From Natrinema thermotolerans DSM 11552 (GTDB taxonomy: Archaea; Halobacteriota; Halobacteria; Halobacteriales; Natrialbaceae), in contig AOIR01000050.1 of assembly GCA_000337115.1 (NCBI GenBank), positions 110,063 through 174,062 of the forward strand: 64,000 nucleotides of DNA, given 5' to 3'. The notes beneath the pieces are model-generated. The model saw nothing but the letters and a program-made list of their open reading frames with translations. It had not been told where the DNA came from and searched no databases. Shown here piece after piece: positions 44,062 to 52,852 of the stretch (positions are counted from its first letter, which is position 1; every line of letters starts with the position of its first letter). The position numbers and the translations under genes were made by a program.

Positions 44062-46164
44062 ATGTCGGCCTCGTCAGACGCTGCAAACGCGGAACTCGTG
44101 GATTCGTTCCAGGAGTTCTTCCGCGACTACTACGACGATGAGATCCGGACGCTTGCCCAGCACTATCCGAACGAGCAGCGGTCCCTCGAGGTCGACTGGG
44201 AGGACCTCTTCCGGTTCGATCCCGATCTCGCGGATGACTACCTCGGCCAGCCGGAACAGCTCCAGCGGTACGCCGAAGAAGCGCTCCGGCTGTACGACCT
44301 CCCGATCGACGTCTCGCTCGGGAACGCACACGTCCGCGTGTACAATCTGAACGGGACTGACTCGTTCTACCCGGGGTGGTTCTCCCCGACAAAGCGACAC
44401 AAGAAGACTCCCCTCCTCACGGTCGAAGGGCAGGTCGAGAAGGCCACCGACGTCGACCCGAAGATCGAGGAAGCCGCCTTCGAGTGCCAGCTCTGTGGAT
44501 CGCTCACCCGAGTCCCGCAGTCGGGGACGAGCGACGACTTCCAGGAACCCCACGAGTGTCAGGGCTGCGAGCGACAGGGACCGTTCCGCATCAACTTCGA
44601 CCAGTCGGAGTTCGTCGACGCGCAACTGCTCCGACTCGCCGAGCCTCCGGAAGTGATCGGCGGTGGCGACGGGACCAAGATCGACATCGCCGTAGAAGAC
44701 GATCTCTGCGATCAGGCCGAACCTGGCGACCGCGTCAGCGTCACCGGCCGCCTCCGGCTGCAGCAGGAGGGGTCAAACAACAAGAAGAGCGCCCGGTTCA
44801 AGCCCTACCTCGAGGGTCACCACATCGAGATCTCCGACACCGACTTCGAGGACCTCGAGATCACCGAGGAGGACAAGCAAGAGATCGAGGCGATCGCGAA
44901 CGGAGAGTACGGCCCTCTGTTCGAGGTCGTCCTCGCCAGTATCGCACCCGACCTCACCGGGGAGAAATACGAACTCATCAAGGAGGGCATCTTCCTGATG
45001 CTGATCGGCGGCGCGACCGTCGAACTCGATAACGGCCGCGAGGTCCGGGGCGTCTTCCACATGCTCCTGATCGGCGACGCCTCAACCGGGAAGTCGACGC
45101 TGCTCCGCGAGGCGAAACAGATCGCGCCGCGGTCGGTCTTCGCGAACGGCAAGGGCGCGACCGAGGCCGGGATGACCGCCACCGCGAAGCAGGACGACTG
45201 GGCGGACGGCGAGTGGACGCTCGACGCCGGCGCACTCGTCCAGGCGAACAACGGCCTCGCGTGCATCGACGAGATCGACAAGGTCCGCGAAGACGTCCAG
45301 GACTCGATGCACGGCGCGATGGCCGACATGAAGGTCGACGTCAACAAGGCCGGGATCAACACGACGCTCCCGTCGGAGACGTCGGTGTTCGCCGGCGGGA
45401 ACCCGAAACACGACCGGTGGGACGACTACGTCGCCGACAGCGAGCAGATCGACCTGAGCGAGACGCTCCTCTCCCGGTTCGCGCTCATCTTCAAGCTGCA
45501 GGACAAGCCCGACGAAGAGACGGACCGAGAGAAGGCCGAACACGTCCTCGAGACGAAAGAGGCGGCGAAAGCCAAACGCGCCGGCGAGGCGGACGGCACC
45601 GATGACGACGATCGCGTGATCGACCACGACCTCCTGCGGAAGTACGTCGCCTATGTGCGACAGCTCCCCGACCCGCGCTTCCGGACCGAGGAGATGCGGA
45701 ACAAACTCCGGGACGCCTACGTCCGGATGCGGGGCGTCAACGGCTACGACGAGGACGCGCCGGTACCGATCACGCTGCGGAAGCTTCAGGATATGCACCG
45801 GATCGCCGAGGCGAGCGCCCGGGCCCGCCTCTCGCAGTGGATCGAAGAGGAGGACATCATGCGCGCGAAGCGCCTCGTCGGCGAGTCCCTCCAGGACTAC
45901 GGAATGAACGAGGACGGCGAGTTCGACGCCGACATCGTCGAGGCGAACTCCTCGAAGCCCCAGCGCGACCGAGTCAAGAACGTCAAGGCCGTCATCCGAG
46001 AGCTGCAAGCCGGCAAAGCCGGTGGCGTCCCCTACGAAGACGTCTTCGAGAAACTCGAGGAGATGGGCATCTCCCAGGAGAAGGCGAAACACGAGATCGA
46101 GAAGCTCAAACGGAAAGGCGACGCCTACGAGCCGAAGACGAACAAGGAGGTGCGGGTGACGTAG
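44062..46164 (+). CDS. mcm: MCM replicative helicase (provirus-encoded)
   Basis: A 700-residue MCM. N-terminal domain with a zinc site (C142QLC145 and C166QGC169), then the AAA+ core: Walker A GDASTGKSTLL at 338, Walker B LACIDEIDK at 399, Arg finger LLSRFALIF at 469, and a C-terminal winged helix (about residues 630-700). It unwinds DNA 3' to 5' as a hexamer. Start ATG 44062 preferred over GTG 44050; AGGTGG lies 9-12 nt upstream. MCM homologues are known in archaeal mobile elements; this copy probably drives provirus replication, perhaps recruited by host Orc1/Cdc6. Confidence 0.93.
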   Translation: MSASSDAANAELVDSFQEFFRDYYDDEIRTLAQHYPNEQRSLEVDWEDLFRFDPDLADDYLGQPEQLQRYAEEALRLYDLPIDVSLGNAHVRVYNLNGTDSFYPGWFSPTKRHKKTPLLTVEGQVEKATDVDPKIEEAAFECQLCGSLTRVPQSGTSDDFQEPHECQGCERQGPFRINFDQSEFVDAQLLRLAEPPEVIGGGDGTKIDIAVEDDLCDQAEPGDRVSVTGRLRLQQEGSNNKKSARFKPYLEGHHIEISDTDFEDLEITEEDKQEIEAIANGEYGPLFEVVLASIAPDLTGEKYELIKEGIFLMLIGGATVELDNGREVRGVFHMLLIGDASTGKSTLLREAKQIAPRSVFANGKGATEAGMTATAKQDDWADGEWTLDAGALVQANNGLACIDEIDKVREDVQDSMHGAMADMKVDVNKAGINTTLPSETSVFAGGNPKHDRWDDYVADSEQIDLSETLLSRFALIFKLQDKPDEETDREKAEHVLETKEAAKAKRAGEADGTDDDDRVIDHDLLRKYVAYVRQLPDPRFRTEEMRNKLRDAYVRMRGVNGYDEDAPVPITLRKLQDMHRIAEASARARLSQWIEEEDIMRAKRLVGESLQDYGMNEDGEFDADIVEANSSKPQRDRVKNVKAVIRELQAGKAGGVPYEDVFEKLEEMGISQEKAKHEIEKLKRKGDAYEPKTNKEVRVT

Positions 46165-46587
46165 ATGGCCCGCTCCTCTACCACCCAGACGGAAGCAGAG
46201 CGGCGCAAGCGCTCGAAGGAAGTCTACGAAGCGCTCGTCCGTGCCGTCGACTACAACTCGGGTCGCAAACAGCCGCCGCTCGCGAAGAAGACGTCGGTCA
46301 TCGGCACGCTCCACGGCGCCGGCTACGGCCGCTTCGGCCTCGAGGAACTCGACAAGGCGATCACGGCCGCCTGTCGCAACGGCGATCTCTTCCGGGCCAA
46401 GGACGCCGACGGCGACGTTCGGCTGGGGATCAACGACGCTGAGAAACTGCTCGAGAAGGTCGAGTCGAACCTCTCGTGTTGCAACAATCCTCGAGGCGAC
46501 ATCATCGAACTGGCGAACAGGCAACTGGGGAAGCTGGGACACGGCCACTACACGAAGCAGTCCGCGGAGCGTGATCGCGATGACTGA
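46165..46587 (+). CDS. Provirus protein following MCM
   Basis: A 140-residue basic-acidic mixed protein starting directly after the MCM stop (TAG-ATG). MARSSTTQTEAERRKRSKEV, then LVRAVDYNSGRKQPPLAKKT and GRFGLEELDKAITAACRNGD look like a winged-helix-like fold with VRLGINDAEKLLEKVES after it. Likely co-translated with MCM. No known function. Confidence 0.62.
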   Translation: MARSSTTQTEAERRKRSKEVYEALVRAVDYNSGRKQPPLAKKTSVIGTLHGAGYGRFGLEELDKAITAACRNGDLFRAKDADGDVRLGINDAEKLLEKVESNLSCCNNPRGDIIELANRQLGKLGHGHYTKQSAERDRDD

Positions 46588-46792
46588 CGCCGGGACTGAG
46601 CAGAGGGTCGAACTCCATCCTGTCCCCGGTGAGTCGACTGTCTGGGTGACAGGACACGTCGAAAGTGGCTTCGGGCGCTTTCAGCATATCGACGGGCACC
46701 GAATCGCAGAGGGATACGTACAGACGGGCACTGATCAGTCGGTCTCACAGTCTGAGAACTCTACGCGAAGCGGAGGGGGTGACGACTCGTGA
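46580..46792 (+). CDS. Small provirus protein
   Basis: A 70-residue protein overlapping its neighbours at both ends (ATGACTGA at 46580 and GTGA at 46789). Strand-rich core VELHPVPGESTVWVTGHVES and FQHIDGHRIAEGY, with a disordered Ser-rich tail. No family recognised. Tight overlaps support it being a real gene. Confidence 0.55.
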   Translation: MTDAGTEQRVELHPVPGESTVWVTGHVESGFGRFQHIDGHRIAEGYVQTGTDQSVSQSENSTRSGGGDDS

Positions 46793-47019
46793 CGACCGGC
46801 TACGTGGTCGATCTCGACAACGGTCACGACAGCTACTGCGTCGAGAGCCTCGTCGGCGTCACCTACTGCGGCGAGACGTTCGACCCGACGGCCGTCGATC
46901 GCGAACTCTACGCGATCGATCGCGGCGAGGACCACCCGCATAATTATTTTTGCTTCGACTGCTCAAAGGCCGACTCGCGAAAGGTCCGTAGTTTGGCCCG
47001 GGGTGAGACCGATGCCTGA
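46789..47019 (+). CDS. Small cysteine-rich provirus protein
   Basis: A 76-residue protein from GTG 46789. Cysteines at SYCVES, TYCGETF and the CxxC in FCFDCSKADSR suggest one zinc site. Part of the overlapping early gene string. Function unknown. Confidence 0.55.
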   Translation: MTTGYVVDLDNGHDSYCVESLVGVTYCGETFDPTAVDRELYAIDRGEDHPHNYFCFDCSKADSRKVRSLARGETDA

Positions 47020-47245
47020 CCAACAGTCTCGCCCCTTCAAAGATCTCTCGCCGAGCGCCAAGCTTGTCTACAAGGTGCTTGAGTACGAGGGCAAACTCAC
47101 TCAACAGGAACTCCGCGAGGAAACACTCCTCTCCCAGCGGACGATCTACAATTCCATCCGTGACCTTGAAGAGATCAGCGCGATCGATAGTCACCCTTGC
47201 CGAGAGGATCTTCGCAAAACGGTCTACTATATGGACAATAGATGA
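47012..47245 (+). CDS. Winged-helix DNA-binding protein (MarR-like)
   Basis: A 77-residue protein from ATG 47012, overlapping the previous gene by 8 bp. PFKDLSPSAKLVYKVLEYEG, KLTQQELREETLLSQRTIYN (recognition helix) and SIRDLEEISAIDSHPCREDL form a classic winged helix. It ends KTVYYMDNR at the wing. A viral transcription regulator is likely. The sequence becomes AT-rich after its end. Confidence 0.75.
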   Translation: MPDQQSRPFKDLSPSAKLVYKVLEYEGKLTQQELREETLLSQRTIYNSIRDLEEISAIDSHPCREDLRKTVYYMDNR

Positions 47246-47305
47246 TGATGGGAATATACTTCTCACCGTAAGATAATAGGCATTGAACAATAATTTGCCT
47301 ATAAG

Positions 47306-48481
47306 ATGGAGAGCGGTTCTGAAAGGAATATTTCTATAGATCAGTCAGAAGAAAGGTGGGATGTATTTTATGAAGAATTGTGTAGAAGGATTGATCATCA
47401 AATATCTGAGAACGCGAGGTTAGAAGATCAGGCGTTGTTCATTTTGCGGATAATCTTAGCGACGATTGGACTTATTTTGACAGCCTTCTCAGTGGTAGCT
47501 TCCACAGGGAATGTTAACTCAGTATACTCGACTATTGATTCTACAGACATATATGACATTTCGAGCGGGATTGTAACCACATTACCTTATTTTAGTGATA
47601 GCCAAAGTGAGTTAGTAGCTGCTATTTTGGTCATCATTTTCATAGGCTATCTCATTAGATGTGTATTCTACCTGTTTATTCAGGTTCCGAGACATTCATA
47701 TCAGGTTCTCCAACCAACTGTTTTGGAACCATCATCCGCCGCTCCAAAAATGGAAGTATATTATAAAGAGGGTGTGGAAATGGTTAATATAAAACATTCT
47801 ATCATAGAGGAGTACTCAGAATTGGCAGAATCTAATCAGAACAAAATTGAGTCTACCCGGTCCAGTTGGAAGGACTGCTATCAAGCTATCCGTAAAGGAA
47901 CTATTAGCTTCGGGATTACCTTTATATTTCTAATTGCGATAGCAGTAATTCAGAATGCAAATGTCACGCTCGTCCTACTTTTATTGTTTATTTGGTTCAA
48001 TACAAGGAACATGGAGATATCTGATATAAGAGACCGAATAGAAGACCTATACATATATAATGTCAAGATAGATGGGTCAACTGTTTTATTGCTCATAACA
48101 GCATATTTCCAATCATATGGTACTCCCACTCCTGTTCTTATGCGAAGGCACTGGCAATTCCTTTATTTGATTACTATAATTTCAACTAGTTTTGCTATTG
48201 TCTTCTATACTCGAGATATGGATTATGAACGAATAGAGCGGTATGCTAAGAGGTCGTATGTGATATCTGCGACCATCTTACTAGTGACTCTTGTTCTTAG
48301 TCTTGGAACTAGCCTTGAATATCAGCAAGATATTAGCCATATTGGTAATTTCTTAATCCTATCGTTCGTAGTATTTATGCTTGAGTCTATCCTGACGATC
48401 ATGATGGTGCCTATTTGGAAGGGGAACGAGTTTCTTTCCGAAAAAGTGTCTGAGATGACTGTTCCAGAATTCTCCAATTGA
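47306..48481 (+). CDS. AT-rich multi-pass membrane protein (provirus cargo)
   Basis: A 391-residue protein with about eight membrane helices, clearly AT-rich compared with the rest of the provirus. Module 1: helix LEDQALFILRIILATIGLIL, helix VAAILVIIFIGYLIRCVFYL, a cytoplasmic stretch with IIEEYSELAESNQNKIESTR, then ISFGITFIFLIAIAVI. Module 2 starts after SYGTPTPVLMRRHWQF with four more helices. The layout resembles Pycsar/SLATT-type membrane effectors and the host protein at 39070. Its position between early and late genes suggests a cargo gene, perhaps exclusion or defence. Function unproven. Confidence 0.72.
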   Translation: MESGSERNISIDQSEERWDVFYEELCRRIDHQISENARLEDQALFILRIILATIGLILTAFSVVASTGNVNSVYSTIDSTDIYDISSGIVTTLPYFSDSQSELVAAILVIIFIGYLIRCVFYLFIQVPRHSYQVLQPTVLEPSSAAPKMEVYYKEGVEMVNIKHSIIEEYSELAESNQNKIESTRSSWKDCYQAIRKGTISFGITFIFLIAIAVIQNANVTLVLLLLFIWFNTRNMEISDIRDRIEDLYIYNVKIDGSTVLLLITAYFQSYGTPTPVLMRRHWQFLYLITIISTSFAIVFYTRDMDYERIERYAKRSYVISATILLVTLVLSLGTSLEYQQDISHIGNFLILSFVVFMLESILTIMMVPIWKGNEFLSEKVSEMTVPEFSN

Positions 48482-48708
48482 CTCCCTAGCTTGAAACAAA
48501 ATGTCCCTAAGACACCGATATGCTTCCCAATTTGACACCCCCTGAACGAGAGGGCTGCAGAGAAGTAGAAGAAACTGCTACTTTCTCGCATTTTAACCCC
48601 TACTACCAGTATATCTGATAGCAACGGTTGTCTCCTATCGCTCCCCGATCGAGGCAACGACGACGTCGGGGGGTGGCCGACAGCCATCGGCTTCTCCGAG
48701 CGATCACC

Positions 48709-49251
48709 ATGTCCACCACAGCCCACACCATCGACGAGGTCCAGGGCCGCGACGAACCCGACCGCGTCTTCCGACGCTACGTGTTCAACAACCCCGAGAC
48801 ATGCTCTAACTGCTTCTGTCGCATCAAGAGCGACCACCGACGCATCGCCTCCGGGACGGAAGGCCGCGACCTCGAGCCGAAGGTCACTCGGGCCGTGTCG
48901 GTCCGGGCCCACAAGACCGGTCCGGGCGAGATCGGCCCCGAAGGCCCACTCGAGGGCACTCGGCAGGTCGACAACACGGCGATCGCGAAGTACCCCGTCC
49001 GAACGGTCTGTGAGGACTGCGGGTCGATCGCTGGCCGGGCTGACTCGGATCCGCTGAGCCGTCGAAAGGCGCTCGCTCGTGCTGAAACACTCGCTGATCG
49101 ACTCGCGGAGATCGGCGAACCGGTCCAACTGGATCTCCTGAAACACCTCGTGGGATACCTCAAGTCGCAAGAGGATCTCTCGAGCTACGACACGGAGTGT
49201 TTCGAGGCCGCGACCACGATCGCTGTTCGCGAGGCCCGCGATCGACGATGA
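48709..49251 (+). CDS. Provirus zinc-ribbon-like protein
   Basis: A 180-residue protein. Two Cys pairs, CSNCFCRIK (near residue 33) and CEDCGSIAG (near residue 104), probably form one zinc ribbon. A C-terminal helical part follows (LDLLKHLVGYLKSQEDLSSY). A TATA-like AGTATATC lies near 48608, about 100 nt before the ATG. First gene of the string leading into the late module. No defined function. Confidence 0.65.
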   Translation: MSTTAHTIDEVQGRDEPDRVFRRYVFNNPETCSNCFCRIKSDHRRIASGTEGRDLEPKVTRAVSVRAHKTGPGEIGPEGPLEGTRQVDNTAIAKYPVRTVCEDCGSIAGRADSDPLSRRKALARAETLADRLAEIGEPVQLDLLKHLVGYLKSQEDLSSYDTECFEAATTIAVREARDRR

Positions 49252-49436
49252 CCGTCCACCCGATCGAACCGGGGCTGCCCGTCGAGGTCCGCTTCGCCGG
49301 CCGTCGCCTCGAGGGCGTCGTCGACGAAGTCCGCTGGACGCCGACCTGGAACAACCCGCGCTCGGAGATCGTCGTCGACGCCGACGGCACGACGATCACG
49401 ACGGGCCGGGCGAGCATCCAACCACTCACCAACTGA
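49248..49436 (+). CDS. Small provirus protein
   Basis: A 62-residue beta-rich protein starting inside the end of the previous gene (ATGA at 49248). MTVHPIEPGLPVEVRFAGRR, then VVDEVRWTPTWNNPRSEIVV resemble a small barrel (SH3-like) but no family is recognised. Start/stop overlap supports it. Confidence 0.5.
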   Translation: MTVHPIEPGLPVEVRFAGRRLEGVVDEVRWTPTWNNPRSEIVVDADGTTITTGRASIQPLTN

Positions 49437-49443
49437 TCCACCC

Positions 49444-49824
49444 ATGGAACCGAAAGATCCCGACGCACCGATCGATCCGTATAGCGAGTACGCCCTTTAC
49501 GACGTCATCAACGGCGACCTCCCCGCCGGCGAGTCCACCGAGTACGAAGGTCTCCACCTTATCTCGGGTGGCCCCAGCATCACCGTGCAACCGGACGGCC
49601 ACGCCGGCTCGGTCGACACGATCGATCCCGGGGACTACGACGACGTCCTCGAGCTGGTCGACGACCTGAACCGGCTGGTCCTCGAGTGGCGCGAACTATC
49701 GATCAACGGCACCGATGAGGACCTCATCGAGTGGGCCGGACCGTGGGTAACCTCGGACGAGTCGAAGGCCGACGACGACCACTGGCTCGTCGTTCCGGAG
49801 GACGTTCCTGAGGCCGGCGTCTGA
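49444..49824 (+). CDS. Provirus protein, unknown
   Basis: A 126-residue strongly acidic protein (MEPKDPDAPIDPYSEYALYD). A helix in DYDDVLELVDDLNRLVLEWR is the only clear element. It begins 7 bp after the previous gene. A non-coding stretch of about 200 bp follows before the next gene. Function unknown. Confidence 0.55.
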   Translation: MEPKDPDAPIDPYSEYALYDVINGDLPAGESTEYEGLHLISGGPSITVQPDGHAGSVDTIDPGDYDDVLELVDDLNRLVLEWRELSINGTDEDLIEWAGPWVTSDESKADDDHWLVVPEDVPEAGV

Positions 49825-50027
49825 CGGATCCTCCCCGATGACGTCCGGCGTCGCCCCCACCCCGTCGGACTGAGGGCCTTGTCATCGCTCCCGCCCGCTC
49901 CGGGACGGAGGCACCCGCCGACTACCAGACGTCCACGGGCCGTCCCGACCCGCGCCGGGATCAGGCCGGGAAGGCCTCTCGCTGACACACCCGAGACCCG
50001 GCGCACCCCTTTTCATACTGACACACC

Positions 50028-50348
50028 ATGCCAGACGATCCAACCCAACTGAGCCGGCTACTCCGACTCTTTCGACAGGCCGGCGCACCATCCGAGGACA
50101 GTACCGACCGCGACGGAGCGTTCAGCTACCACGCCGAATCTCATGCCGCCGGCCTCGGCATCGGTCTCGGTGCGATCGCCACCGCGACCGGAAACTATCG
50201 CTATGTCGGCGGTTTGCTTGCCGCCGCGTTCGGGCTCAACCGTGGCCCAACACTCTCGAGTAGCAATATCACTGGCGACGTCCGCCAGGAACCGCACTAC
50301 TTCATCGGCGGGCTCGCGCTCGGACTCGTCCTCGGGGCGGTCGTCTAG
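50028..50348 (+). CDS. Small membrane protein of the provirus
   Basis: A 106-residue protein. After a soluble N-terminal third (SRLLRLFRQAGAPSEDS) come hydrophobic segments AAGLGIGLGAIATATGN, VGGLLAAAFGLN and YFIGGLALGLVLGAVV. It precedes another small membrane protein and the terminase genes. A holin-like or envelope role can be imagined, but nothing specific is seen. Confidence 0.55.
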   Translation: MPDDPTQLSRLLRLFRQAGAPSEDSTDRDGAFSYHAESHAAGLGIGLGAIATATGNYRYVGGLLAAAFGLNRGPTLSSSNITGDVRQEPHYFIGGLALGLVLGAVV

Positions 50349-50352
50349 CTCC

Positions 50353-50637
50353 ATGAGCGATGCCATGGCAACGAGACAACACAAATCAACGACCCGCGAA
50401 TCGATCCGGGAGTGCAACGAAGCCGTTTCGAGGCGATTCCACGTGACGCTCGCCGTTTACAAGACAATCAAGGCGACAACGCAGCTGATCGGCGTCGTCG
50501 GTGGCATCCTCGCGATGCAACAGGGCGCCGACCCGATGACATCGCTGACGATCATCGGCGCGATCCTCGTCGGGCCGGAGATCCTCGAGTACACGATCGC
50601 GAACGAGCCGCCTCGAGACCACGACCGCAAGGACTGA
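50353..50637 (+). CDS. Small membrane protein of the provirus
   Basis: A 94-residue protein (MSDAMATRQHKSTTRESIRE) starting 4 bp after the previous gene, with two hydrophobic segments TTQLIGVVGGILAMQ and LTIIGAILVGPEILEYT. An in-frame ATG at 50365 is an alternative. The two neighbouring small membrane proteins could be a lysis pair; this is inference only. Confidence 0.52.
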   Translation: MSDAMATRQHKSTTRESIRECNEAVSRRFHVTLAVYKTIKATTQLIGVVGGILAMQQGADPMTSLTIIGAILVGPEILEYTIANEPPRDHDRKD

Positions 50638-50681
50638 ACACCCCATGAGCCGCTCGGATCTCTACAACACCCCATGAGCCG
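50637..50681 (+). repeat. 16-bp direct repeat with decoy start codon
   Basis: AACACCCCATGAGCCG occurs at 50637-50652 and 50666-50681, a perfect duplication before the small terminase gene. Each copy has an ATG; neither gives a long frame, while the real start is ATG 50685, 3 nt after the second copy. Confidence 0.6.
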
Positions 50682-50684
50682 ACG

Positions 50685-51230
50685 ATGACGAAGGATCCAG
50701 AAGACACCAAGTTCGGCCGCTGCGAGGCCACGTCGAAGTCGACCGGCCAGCGCTGCGGCCGGGCGGCCACCGGCCCGCACGGGAAGTGCGACATCCACGG
50801 CGGCAAGTCGAATACGGGCGAGGAGAACGGCAACTTCAAACACGGCCTGTTCTCCGATCACCTCTCCGAGCGCGATCGCCAGACGATCACCGCCCTCGAG
50901 GGGATGGACGATGACGAGAAACTGGACGAGATCATCAACTGGCGACTCGCCCGACTCCGGCGCTACCTGCGGGAGATGTCCGAGGAAGAGGAGATGTCCT
51001 TCTGGGACGCCTTCAGATCGATCATCAACCGCACGGGGACGATCGAGGACTCCGAGATCCGGGAGCTGGCGAAGATGCTCGACAAGAACAACCGGTCCGT
51101 CCAGGCGGAGATCGACCTCGTCCGGAAGCTGATCAAGGACCGAAACAAGATCGCCGAGGGAGAGGACGTCAACGTCAACGCCGGCGACGCATGGCGGAAC
51201 GCGCTCGCGAACGCGGGTGGTGACTCATGA
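50685..51230 (+). CDS. Putative terminase small subunit
   Basis: A 181-residue protein directly upstream of, and overlapping by 4 bp, the large terminase. N-terminal zinc-like motif with RCEATSKSTGQRCGRAATGP and CDIHGGKSNTG then GNFKHGLFSDHLSERDRQ, a pattern seen in many phage small terminases. C-terminal helices (IRELAKMLDKNNRSVQAEID, LVRKLIKDRNKIAEGE) would serve DNA binding and oligomerisation. Recognises viral DNA for packaging. Confidence 0.72.
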   Translation: MTKDPEDTKFGRCEATSKSTGQRCGRAATGPHGKCDIHGGKSNTGEENGNFKHGLFSDHLSERDRQTITALEGMDDDEKLDEIINWRLARLRRYLREMSEEEEMSFWDAFRSIINRTGTIEDSEIRELAKMLDKNNRSVQAEIDLVRKLIKDRNKIAEGEDVNVNAGDAWRNALANAGGDS

Positions 51231-52849
51231 GTTCGAGCGCCGATGTCGTCGACCCGCAGAATCTCGACATCACGCGGTACACGCAGGGCGATGACCGCTA
51301 CGTCCGGTACGCCGAAGAGATCCTCGGCCTCGAGCTCGCCGACACCCAGAAGCGGATCCTCCGTGCGGTCGCCAAACACCGCCGACTGATCGTCATGTCG
51401 GCCAACGGCGTCGGGAAGAGCTACACGGCGACGGCGCTGAAACACGGCTTCCTCGAGACGAACCTCGACTCGACGGCGCTCGGGACGTCCGGGTCCTACT
51501 CGCAGTTCGAGGACGCCGTCTGGCGGCCACTGAAGAAGCTCCACAAGGAGGCCAAGCAGCGCCTCGGACTCCCCGGAGAGACCTACGACGGCGGCCAGCC
51601 CCGCCTCGAGATCGATGACGACTGGTTCGCGAAGATCGTCTCCCCGCGGGATCCCGGCGACCTCGAGGGTCGGCACGCGGCGGACGTCCTGGTCGTGATC
51701 GAGGAAGCCGACAAGAAGTACATCACCGCGGAACACTTCGATAGCGCCGGGTCGTCAGTTACCGACGGGAGCGACCGGATGCTCGCGGTCTGCAACCCGC
51801 CACGGGACGAGACGAACGTCGTCGCCGAGAAGCTCGAGTCGAACCGCTGGCACGTCATCCAGTTCTCCAGCTTCGAGTCTCACAACGTGCTCGTCGACGC
51901 CGGCGAGCTCGACGCCGATCACATCCCGGGGCTGGTCGACCTCCCGACGATCGCCGAGGACTGGGAGGACTGGAACAGCGAACCGTGGCCCGAAGCACCG
52001 ACGCACTGGGACGGCGACTACCCCGGCGTCGCGATGCTGAACGACCGCGTCGAGGCCGGTGACCTTGAGCGCGAGGACGTCATCGAGATCCTCCGGCCAG
52101 GGTTCGATGAGGCGCGGCAGGCCCACGATCGTCGCGAGGATCTCGACGAGCGCTGGTACCGGCGCCGCGCCGGGATCATCCCGCCAGCGGGAGCCGAGAA
52201 GAACCGCCCGTTCGATCTCGACGCAGTCGACTCGAGCTACGTCCCGCCGAACAAGTTCCGTGCGACGGGCCCGCGCTGCGGGACTGGGGTCGACGTCGCC
52301 CGCAGCGGCGACCGCACGGTCCAGATCGACGAGCGGAAAGACCAGCTCGACGTCGCCTACTCGGAACCCGGCACCGATCACACGGTCCAGTTCAACACGA
52401 TCTGGGACAACCTCGACGAGGAACCGAACGCCACGATCTCGATCGACGCGATCGGGGAAGGCTCAGGCAAGGCCGACGACACGGCCGCCCGGTATCCAGA
52501 TGTCGACCGGTTCAAGGCCGGCGAAGAAGCCGCCCAGAGTGACGAGTACAAGGATCGCTGGACCGAGGGGCTGTGCGAACTCGGGAACTGGCTCGAGGCC
52601 GGCGGGACGTTTTCCGACTCTCGGCTCCGACGCGAACTGCAGATCGCCGCGCGGACCCTCACACTCGAGGAGAACTACTACGCGAGCCGCGGGGACGAGG
52701 TCTACGTCGCCGATCCGAAATCGAAGGTCGAGGACCGCCTCGGCCACTCTCCAGACCACCTCGACGCGGCGATCATGGCGGTCCTCGCGTCGAAGGGCGT
52801 GATCCCCGAGGATGAGGACGACACCACCAGCGGTACCGGAACGTGGTAA
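51227..52849 (+). CDS. Terminase large subunit
   Basis: A 540-residue packaging motor. ATPase: Walker A-like SANGVGKSY at 58-66, Walker B VLVVIEEAD at about 154-162, coupling motif in AVCNPPRDE. Nuclease (RNase H fold): GVDVARSGDRT near 353, ISIDAIGEGSG, and DHLDAAIMAVLA near 511 (last acidic residue). It cuts viral DNA and drives it into the prohead. Similar to HK97/P22-like large terminases of haloarchaeal tailed viruses. Confidence 0.9.
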   Translation: MSSSADVVDPQNLDITRYTQGDDRYVRYAEEILGLELADTQKRILRAVAKHRRLIVMSANGVGKSYTATALKHGFLETNLDSTALGTSGSYSQFEDAVWRPLKKLHKEAKQRLGLPGETYDGGQPRLEIDDDWFAKIVSPRDPGDLEGRHAADVLVVIEEADKKYITAEHFDSAGSSVTDGSDRMLAVCNPPRDETNVVAEKLESNRWHVIQFSSFESHNVLVDAGELDADHIPGLVDLPTIAEDWEDWNSEPWPEAPTHWDGDYPGVAMLNDRVEAGDLEREDVIEILRPGFDEARQAHDRREDLDERWYRRRAGIIPPAGAEKNRPFDLDAVDSSYVPPNKFRATGPRCGTGVDVARSGDRTVQIDERKDQLDVAYSEPGTDHTVQFNTIWDNLDEEPNATISIDAIGEGSGKADDTAARYPDVDRFKAGEEAAQSDEYKDRWTEGLCELGNWLEAGGTFSDSRLRRELQIAARTLTLEENYYASRGDEVYVADPKSKVEDRLGHSPDHLDAAIMAVLASKGVIPEDEDDTTSGTGTW

Positions 52850-52852
52850 CCC

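Noticed and set aside
47012-47245. Naming the winged-helix protein as a phiH-type repressor
   Set aside because: The fold fits many regulators and I cannot show specific similarity.
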